NCBI GenBank assembly: GCA_905479515.1
Contig: CAJQMX010000153.1
Location: forward strand, 1 to 10,111
Source: an uncultured Parasphingopyxis sp.
GTDB taxonomy: Bacteria > Pseudomonadota > Alphaproteobacteria > Sphingomonadales > Sphingomonadaceae
Reading direction: 5' to 3'
Length of the DNA: 10,111 nucleotides
Shown: positions 5,709 to 10,111 of the stretch, piece by piece
Layout of the letters: each line of letters opens with the position of its first letter
How positions within the stretch are numbered: position 1 is the stretch's first letter
Notes under the pieces: model-generated
What the model was told of the DNA's origin: nothing
Databases searched by the model: none
The model's input: the letters and a program-made list of their open reading frames with translations, nothing else
Translations under genes and position numbers: made by a program

Positions 5709-5996
5709 TTGCTGACACGGGCGGAGTTTGCTCGCATGAAAGAGATAGTAAAAAAACATCGGCAATCCTTCAAAGCTCTCGGCTATACCGACGAGCAGGC
5801 CGACGATCTTATCCACAGATTATCAGCGATCATGTCCGCGTTCATCGATGCCGCGTGGGGAGTCCATCCAGCTCAGCTTGCGAGGCAAGAGACGAGGCAC
5901 AAATCACTTTCAGCGACGGCGCAATATGCTAGGATAGGAACAAAAGCAAAACAATGTGACGAAGAAGAGACTGCGGCCCCGCCTGCGGAAAGGTGA
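5709..5996 (+). CDS. Small protein coupled to the serine recombinase, function unknown
   Basis: A 95-residue helical protein overlapping the recombinase region. It is listed from TTG 5709 because the eight codons before ATG 5736 (LTRAEFAR) read as natural coding sequence. ATG 5736, however, has GGAG nine bases upstream and may be the true start (86 residues). The core is KKHRQSFKALGYTDEQADDLIHRLSAIMSAFIDAAWGVHPAQLAR, strongly helical and partly amphipathic. The C-terminus is charged. No domain is recognised and no membrane helix is clear. Its stop overlaps a GTG at 5993 and lies eight bases before ATG 6005 of the recombinase. Co-expression from the promoter at 5568 makes a role in recombination control, for example as a directionality factor, possible. 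That is inference only. Confidence 0.65.
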   Translation: MLTRAEFARMKEIVKKHRQSFKALGYTDEQADDLIHRLSAIMSAFIDAAWGVHPAQLARQETRHKSLSATAQYARIGTKAKQCDEEETAAPPAER

Positions 5997-6004
5997 AGGA
6001 TTCG

Positions 6005-7573
6005 ATGAAAGAAAAGGAAGAAAACAACAATAAAGCTGTTATCTACTGCCGTGTATCGGACGTAAAGCAAACCATCCGTGGGACCGGCTTGGCCTCCCAG
6101 GAAACACGCTGCCGAGAGTTCGCTGCGTTCAGAGGCTTCGAAGTAGTCGAGGTCTTCCGTGACGATATGACCGGGGGACGCAATGACCGGCCCGGCATGT
6201 TGGAGATGTTGAAACATCTAAAAGCGTACCGCAACGACCAGCGGATGGTAATCATTGACGATATCAGCCGCTTCGCACGCGACCTACGCGGCCATCTCGA
6301 CCTACGCGAACTTCTGCGCGAGGCAGGCGGACAACTCATCAGCCCGAGTATGGAATTCAAAGACGATGCGGACTCCCGCATGGTCGAAAACATGATGGCG
6401 ACATTCGCGCAGCACCAGCGCGAGAAGAACGCCGAGCAGACCAAGAACAGGATGCGCGCCCGCGCGATGAACGGCTATTGGGTCTTCCATGCGCCTGTCG
6501 GCTACCGTTACGAGCGTGCGTCAGGACAAGGGAAAGTTCTACGTCGTGATGAGCCGTTGGCCTCGATCATGAAAGAAGCGCTCGAAGGGTATGCCAGCGG
6601 GCGTTTCTCAACGCAGGCTGAAGTGAAGCGCTTTCTCGAATCTCAACCTGAATTTCCGAAAACGCCGCGCGGCGATGTGACGAACCAGCGCGTGAATGAT
6701 TTTCTGACGCAACCACTCTACGCAGGCTATCTCGAACTGCCGAAGTGGGATGTTTCGTTGCGACCAGCCCAACATGACGGCCTGATCAGCCTTGAGACAT
6801 TCAAGACAATCCAGGACCGCCTGAATGGCAAAGCGCGCGTTCCGGCGCGCAAAGACATCAACGAGGATTTCCCGTTGCGGGGCTTCGTCCTCTGCGGCTG
6901 CTGCGGCAATCCTCTGACCGCCAACTGGTCGAAGGGCAAGGCGGCGCATTATCCCTACTATTTGTGCCGCCAGAAGGATTGCGCGGCGAAAGGCAAATCG
7001 GTTCGTCGCGAGGTGGTCGAGGAGGAATTCGAGGCGCTGCTGCAATCACTGCGTCCCACACCGGAGTTATTCGAACGGGCTTCGGCACTGTTCCGCGATC
7101 TATGGGATCAGCGTGCACTGACCATGAAAGCGCAGGGGCAGTCGATGAAAGCTGAGCTGTCCCAGATCGACCGGAAAATTGAGCAACTGATGGATCGGCT
7201 GGTCGAAACAGACAGCGAATCTGTGATCAAGGCTTACGAGAAGCGCATCGGCAATCTGGAAATGGAGCGCATGGTCCTCCGTGAGCGGATCAAAAATTGC
7301 GGCAAGCCGTTGCAGACCTACGAGGAGACTTTCGAACACTCGATGACATTCTTGTCAAACCCTTGGAATCTTTGGAAAAAAGGAAGAATTGAGCACCGTC
7401 AAACGGTCCTCAAGCTCGCTTTCAAGGACCAACTGGCGTACTGCCGAAATTCGGGGTTTCGAACACCAGAAATATCCTTACCTTTCAAGGCGTTAGGGGA
7501 TATTTGCAGGGGAGAAATGGAGATGGCGCACCGGGGAAGATTCGAACTCCCGACCCCTAGATTCGTAGTCTAG
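6005..7573 (+). CDS. Large serine recombinase (integrase) at tRNA-Arg
   Basis: A large serine recombinase of 522 residues from ATG 6005, which has AAGGA four bases upstream; GTG 5993 would give 526. Counted from the GTG start, the resolvase domain covers about 15-165, with the nucleophile in AVIYCRVS (Ser 22), then MTGGRNDRPGM and IIDDISRFARD with the active-site arginines. A recombinase DNA-binding domain follows (about 170-290). Next is a zinc ribbon with LCGCCGNPL and CRQKDC (about 300-340) and a charged coiled coil (about 370-440) of the kind used for synapsis control. The family catalyses strand exchange through a serine-DNA link. The last 15 codons and stop (7526-7573) run antisense through the tRNA-Arg gene, giving the tail AHRGRFELPTPRFVV. 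This places the attachment site at the gene's own 3' end. All catalytic residues seem intact, so it should be active. Confidence 0.95.
   Translation: MKEKEENNNKAVIYCRVSDVKQTIRGTGLASQETRCREFAAFRGFEVVEVFRDDMTGGRNDRPGMLEMLKHLKAYRNDQRMVIIDDISRFARDLRGHLDLRELLREAGGQLISPSMEFKDDADSRMVENMMATFAQHQREKNAEQTKNRMRARAMNGYWVFHAPVGYRYERASGQGKVLRRDEPLASIMKEALEGYASGRFSTQAEVKRFLESQPEFPKTPRGDVTNQRVNDFLTQPLYAGYLELPKWDVSLRPAQHDGLISLETFKTIQDRLNGKARVPARKDINEDFPLRGFVLCGCCGNPLTANWSKGKAAHYPYYLCRQKDCAAKGKSVRREVVEEEFEALLQSLRPTPELFERASALFRDLWDQRALTMKAQGQSMKAELSQIDRKIEQLMDRLVETDSESVIKAYEKRIGNLEMERMVLRERIKNCGKPLQTYEETFEHSMTFLSNPWNLWKKGRIEHRQTVLKLAFKDQLAYCRNSGFRTPEISLPFKALGDICRGEMEMAHRGRFELPTPRFVV
7524..7573. other. Probable attachment site core within the tRNA-Arg 3' half
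   Basis: The recombinase gene runs from element DNA straight into the 3' half of the tRNA gene, which is complete. That is the geometry of a recombinase-adjacent att site in which the element supplies the tRNA 3' end. The exact crossover cannot be set without the second copy. No other copy of CACCGGGGAAGATTCGAACT or its reverse complement is seen in the window, so the far element end should lie to the left of base 1. Confidence 0.6.
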
Positions 7574-7600
7574 TGCTCTATCCAGCTGAGCTACCGGTGC
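7524..7600 (-). tRNA. tRNA-Arg(ACG)
   Basis: A complete 77-base tRNA gene on the minus strand. The acceptor stem GCACCGG pairs with CCGGTGC. The D arm is AGCTCAGCTGGATAGAGC. The anticodon stem CTAGA/TCTAG encloses loop CTACGAA with anticodon ACG at 7564-7566. The T loop is TTCGAAT, and the CCA end is encoded (7524-7526). It decodes CGN arginine codons after A34 is edited to inosine. The element lies on its 3' side, so the trailer and any terminator now come from element DNA; no T-run follows. A TACAAT box on the minus strand about 45 bases upstream is only a weak promoter candidate. Confidence 0.95.
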
Positions 7601-7872
7601 TAAATTGCCAATCCCATCCGGACCAGCGAAGGGCGCGATATTGTATGGCGCCTGCCTGAGGATCGGGAAATTAATCAAAAGGGGGAGGCAATGCAAGCGA
7701 TTAAACCGCATTTTCTGAAAAAGTTGTGTCAAAATCGGTTCTTGTCGCCACGCTTTTCATTAGATACTATCTCCCCCTGATTTCCGGTTACATTAACCGC
7801 TCGGCATGGAACGGCAACATCGCCCTCCCTACCGGGTTTTGCGCGCACAGAAACTAAGAGTGTTTTACAACC
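7601..7872. other. Host intergenic region between tRNA-Arg and the lipoprotein gene
   Basis: No gene is seen in these 272 bases. The region separates the divergent tRNA-Arg and lipoprotein genes and should hold both promoters. The plus-strand promoter at 7742-7770 is the only well-supported site. Confidence 0.5.
7742..7770 (+). promoter_or_regulatory. Promoter of the lipoprotein gene
   Basis: TTGTCG at 7742-7747 and TACTAT at 7765-7770 are 17 bases apart, a good sigma-70 layout. Transcription would start about 7777, giving a leader of about 95 bases before ATG 7873. Confidence 0.6.
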
Positions 7873-9012
7873 ATGGTACTCAACCTTACCCGCCCCGTTG
7901 CAGTCAGCGCCGTGTTACTCGTCGCGAGTTGCTCTTTTGTCGATGAAAAACTGTTGCCGCCCCTGACGGGGGACCCGGCCCCCGCCAAGACAGGGCAGGA
8001 AGTCGCCCCCACTGCGGAGATGGCGACAAAGGATGGCGATCCAACAGGATCTGCCGCAGCGGCCGCTCCAGCACCTCAAGTTGCTCCAAGCCGGTTCCAG
8101 CTCCCGGATGTGACCGCAGCGCCCAGCACGGGAACAGTTGTTGGAGAGCGGGTTGAAGCGTTACGCGAGAATCTTCGGGCCCTGCAGGCGCGCATCAACC
8201 AAAGCAGCGCCCAGTTCGAAGCAATTGAGGCATCAACCTCCGCGACATCGCAGCGCTATCACGGCACTATGGCGGCGATCAACGCACGGCTTCAGATCGG
8301 CACCACAAAGGGGAACCCGATCCTGATCAACCAGTGGAATGAGGCGCAAGGCGACCTTGAAAAGATTGCTGCGGACGTTTCCGAAATGAACAGCCTGGCA
8401 AATACAGTTGCCGGAGACGCGGGCGAAGTCGGCTTCCTGCTCGAATCGGTGCAGTCTGCCTTTGAGCTAAGCGGCGCGATCGAGGAAGATCACCGCCAGC
8501 TGACGGTACTGGAGGATGAAACCAGCCGCACGTCGGTTCTGGCGAACCGCCTCCTGAACCAGCTCACCAACGACATCAACCGCCAGACCGCCTATGTCGG
8601 CACGGAGCGGATGAATCTCACCAACACCTCCATCGCGATCAAGAACGGCGGTTTCCTCGGAACGAGCGCCGGAACGCGCAACTATCTGGAAACCACCTCG
8701 GCGGATGCGGCCACAGGGGAACGGCAGGCATTGGTCATCATCCGTTTCGATCGTGACGATGTTGCCTATGAACAGGCACTCTATGATGCGGTCAGCCGCA
8801 CCATGCAGGAACGGCCGCAGTCTTCTTTCGATGTTGTCTCTGTTGCACCGCTGAGCGGAAACCTGGCGAGCAATCAGGCAAAATCCGTCCAGAATGCAGA
8901 GCGGGTGTTACGCTCCCTCGTCGATATGGGCCTGCCCGCATCACGCGTGAAGCTCGCCAGCACCGCAAATGCGAGTGTCGCGTCCAGTGAAGTACATGTA
9001 TATGTCCGCTAA
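7873..9012 (+). CDS. Periplasmic lipoprotein with coiled coil and OmpA-like C-terminus
   Basis: A 379-residue lipoprotein. The signal peptide ends in the lipobox VASC with Cys 20 as the lipidated residue. Serine follows, so outer-membrane sorting is likely by the general rule. Residues about 25-85 are proline- and alanine-rich and probably a flexible linker. About 90-265 is a long, low-hydrophobicity helical region rich in Q, N, E and A (for example VEALRENLRALQARINQSSAQ), likely coiled coil. The last about 95 residues (ALVIIRFDRDDVAYEQALYD onward) resemble the OmpA-like fold: an IRF strand, a QAKSVQNAERVLRSLVDMGL helix and a VHVYVR strand. The peptidoglycan-binding residues are not clearly present. 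ATG 7873 has only AAGAG upstream. The exact role is unknown; envelope structure is inferred. It is host, not element, DNA. Confidence 0.8.
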   Translation: MVLNLTRPVAVSAVLLVASCSFVDEKLLPPLTGDPAPAKTGQEVAPTAEMATKDGDPTGSAAAAAPAPQVAPSRFQLPDVTAAPSTGTVVGERVEALRENLRALQARINQSSAQFEAIEASTSATSQRYHGTMAAINARLQIGTTKGNPILINQWNEAQGDLEKIAADVSEMNSLANTVAGDAGEVGFLLESVQSAFELSGAIEEDHRQLTVLEDETSRTSVLANRLLNQLTNDINRQTAYVGTERMNLTNTSIAIKNGGFLGTSAGTRNYLETTSADAATGERQALVIIRFDRDDVAYEQALYDAVSRTMQERPQSSFDVVSVAPLSGNLASNQAKSVQNAERVLRSLVDMGLPASRVKLASTANASVASSEVHVYVR

Positions 9013-9032
9013 CGGCACCAATTAGGCAATAA

Positions 9033-9061
9033 AAAAAGCGCCGGGATTTCCGGCGCTTTTT
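9033..9061. terminator. Bidirectional intrinsic terminator
   Basis: A 12-bp stem (AAAAAGCGCCGG with its complement) closes a GATTT loop, and A and T runs on both sides serve both strands. It lies between the convergent lipoprotein and HupE-like genes and terminates both. Confidence 0.95.
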
Positions 9062-9095
9062 CTTTTACGGAACCGCCTGCGCGGCCGGATCATCC

Positions 9096-9725
9096 TTAAC
9101 CGAAAATCATTCCTTCAACATTCTCAACGAAGAAGGCAACGCCAATACCGGCCGCGACCGCACCGGCGATCCGTGGTTTCGTCGCCGCGGCTTCCGTCGC
9201 ATGCCAGAATTTCTCTGCTACAAATCCTGCGCCGATGGCAATTGAATACTGAATGATCGCAAAGCCAAGGAGATAGGCGACAAGCGGTGTATTTTCCGCC
9301 CCGATGATGGCCTCCCCATAGGCACCGCCATGGAACAGGCCGGCGATGGCAAAAATCGCCATATAAAGGCCCGCCGGGAACTTCTTGCCGGACATCACCA
9401 ACGCGCCCAGAAGAATGACGGATCCGGTAATCACCAATTCGGCGTAAGGAAGCGAAACTCCATTTGCAATCAGCAGGCATCCCGCAATGGTACCCAGAAT
9501 AAAGGCGAGCGGCGCCAGATATTTTCTTGTCAGGAACACAGCCGCCAGCCCCACCAGAACCACAAAGGCCAGATGGTCAATCCCGATAATCGGATGGCCG
9601 AAACCGGACAACAATCCTTCCATAAAGTTACTGGGAGTTGCCCCGCCCATTGGATGGTGGGCAAATGCCAGGGTTGGTACCGCCAGTGCCGCCATCAAGG
9701 TCGCCGCCGCTATTTTATATCGCAT
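9096..9725 (-). CDS. hupE: HupE/UreJ family metal permease, probably cobalt
   Basis: A 209-residue integral membrane protein of the HupE/UreJ family of secondary nickel/cobalt transporters. A signal peptide (MRYKIAAATLMAALAVPTLAFA) is predicted to be cut just before HHPMGG, which would expose two histidines at the new N-terminus. The family signatures are seen: HPIIGIDH (HX5DH type, about residues 48-55) and LFHGGAYGEAI (about 130-140), which together form the metal path. About six further hydrophobic segments follow. ATG 9725 is chosen because it has AGGAG six bases upstream and begins the signal peptide. A cobalamin riboswitch lies directly upstream, so B12 should repress the gene, which points to cobalt import for B12 synthesis and not nickel for hydrogenase or urease. 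The specificity is an inference. Confidence 0.9.
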   Translation of the reverse strand: MRYKIAAATLMAALAVPTLAFAHHPMGGATPSNFMEGLLSGFGHPIIGIDHLAFVVLVGLAAVFLTRKYLAPLAFILGTIAGCLLIANGVSLPYAELVITGSVILLGALVMSGKKFPAGLYMAIFAIAGLFHGGAYGEAIIGAENTPLVAYLLGFAIIQYSIAIGAGFVAEKFWHATEAAATKPRIAGAVAAGIGVAFFVENVEGMIFG

Positions 9726-9769
9726 GTCACTCTCCTGTTCTCGTCTCACCCGACGAATTTCCTTATTTC

Positions 9770-9945
9770 CTGTCGGCGGCAGGTCTCCTGGCTCGCGCTA
9801 TCACGGTGCTTTCTGCCTTCCCAGAATTCTCCAGTGGCATCTTTGAAAGCCCTTCCACGCTCACAGTTGCGGGGGCAGCTATAGAGTTGAACATAAAAAC
9901 GTCCTCACTATATTCCCTTTTAACCGACCGATAAAATCGGTAGAA
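9770..9945 (-). promoter_or_regulatory. Cobalamin (AdoCbl) riboswitch
   Basis: On the minus strand the conserved parts appear in the right order: GGTTAAAAGGGAA, GTGAGGACG, GCTGCCCCCGCAACTGTGA, TGCCACTG, GGGAAGGC, and the B12 box AGCCAGGAGACCTGCC (complement of 9778-9793). It ends about 45 bases before ATG 9725. No terminator hairpin with a T-run follows, so control of translation start by hiding the AGGAG site is more likely than attenuation. Ends are approximate. Confidence 0.95.
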
Positions 9946-10111
9946 CCGCCTTCGGCAAACTCTATCAACTGCCACCCTTGATGACCAGCGGCAATTGCGG
10001 GCTTTGGAATCTTTTTACTGTTGCGTACAGTAACTAAACAGCCGCTTTAGCAAGAGGGTATCAGGAGATTTTATCTGCAAAATCTTATATTTTAAAATAA
10101 TTCTAAAAACT
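9946..10111. other. Upstream region of the riboswitch, to window end
   Basis: No gene is seen. It should contain the promoter for the riboswitch transcript and perhaps one for a gene to the right. The last 50 bases are very AT-rich. The palindrome at 10015-10033 is the only distinct site. I see no promoter pair that I trust. Confidence 0.4.
10015..10033. promoter_or_regulatory. Operator-like palindrome
   Basis: TTACTGTTGCGTACAGTAA has perfect 7-base arms around a 5-base centre. This form is typical of operators bound by dimeric repressors such as TetR-family proteins. It lies upstream of the riboswitch and may serve either that transcript or a gene to the right of the window. The regulator is not identifiable here. 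Confidence 0.5.

Noticed and set aside
5485..5718. 77-codon minus-strand frame in the regulatory island
   Set aside because: It crosses the terminator, promoter and leader hairpins, has no ribosome binding site and has no coding character.
1..10111. CRISPR arrays, insertion sequences, or defence genes
   Set aside because: No regular repeat-spacer series, no paired terminal repeats with a transposase, and no recognised nuclease, toxin-antitoxin or restriction gene were seen. Unknown genes remain, but nothing supports such a call.

Overview
The window looks like the recombinase end of an integrative, probably conjugative or mobilizable, element inserted at a tRNA-Arg gene of an alphaproteobacterium, followed by about 2.5 kb of host chromosome. 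The alphaproteobacterial assignment is an inference from the tRNA, the VirD4-type coupling protein, the high-GC codon use and the host genes. I cannot name the order or genus.

Element, left part (1-2254): an unrecognised helix-turn-helix protein on the minus strand (154-954), then an unrecognised pair of genes that converge and overlap at their stop codons (1157-1597 plus, 1594-2091 minus). The divergent intergenic region between the first two genes carries two 18-base direct repeats set 31 bases apart, which look like operators. A near-perfect 32-base palindrome lies at the left edge.

Element, transfer cluster (2255-5226, plus strand): a small multi-pass membrane protein, a 40-residue single-pass membrane peptide, a strong intrinsic terminator, a 94-residue unknown protein, a VirD4/TraG-type ATPase with no membrane anchor, and two small unknown proteins. 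These genes are tightly spaced with good ribosome binding sites. The last two overlap by four bases. The ATPase is the only firmly recognised transfer protein. The rest of the transfer machinery, if present, would lie left of the window.

Element, regulatory island (5227-5708): an AT-rich stretch without a credible protein gene. It holds two similar promoter-to-terminator units, which are candidate small RNA genes of about 95 and 117 nt, and then a strong promoter with a hairpin-rich leader for the recombination operon.

Element, recombination operon (5709-7573): a 95-residue protein overlapping a large serine recombinase. The last 15 codons and stop of the recombinase are read antisense through the 3' half of the tRNA-Arg(ACG) gene, so the element's attachment core is probably inside the tRNA. 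No second copy of this tRNA segment is visible in the window, so the far end of the element is outside it.

Host side (7524-10111): tRNA-Arg(ACG), a periplasmic lipoprotein with a coiled coil and an OmpA-like C-terminus, a bidirectional terminator, and a HupE/UreJ family metal permease on the minus strand controlled by a cobalamin riboswitch. The riboswitch suggests that the permease imports cobalt for B12 synthesis. A perfect 19-base operator-like palindrome lies near the right edge.
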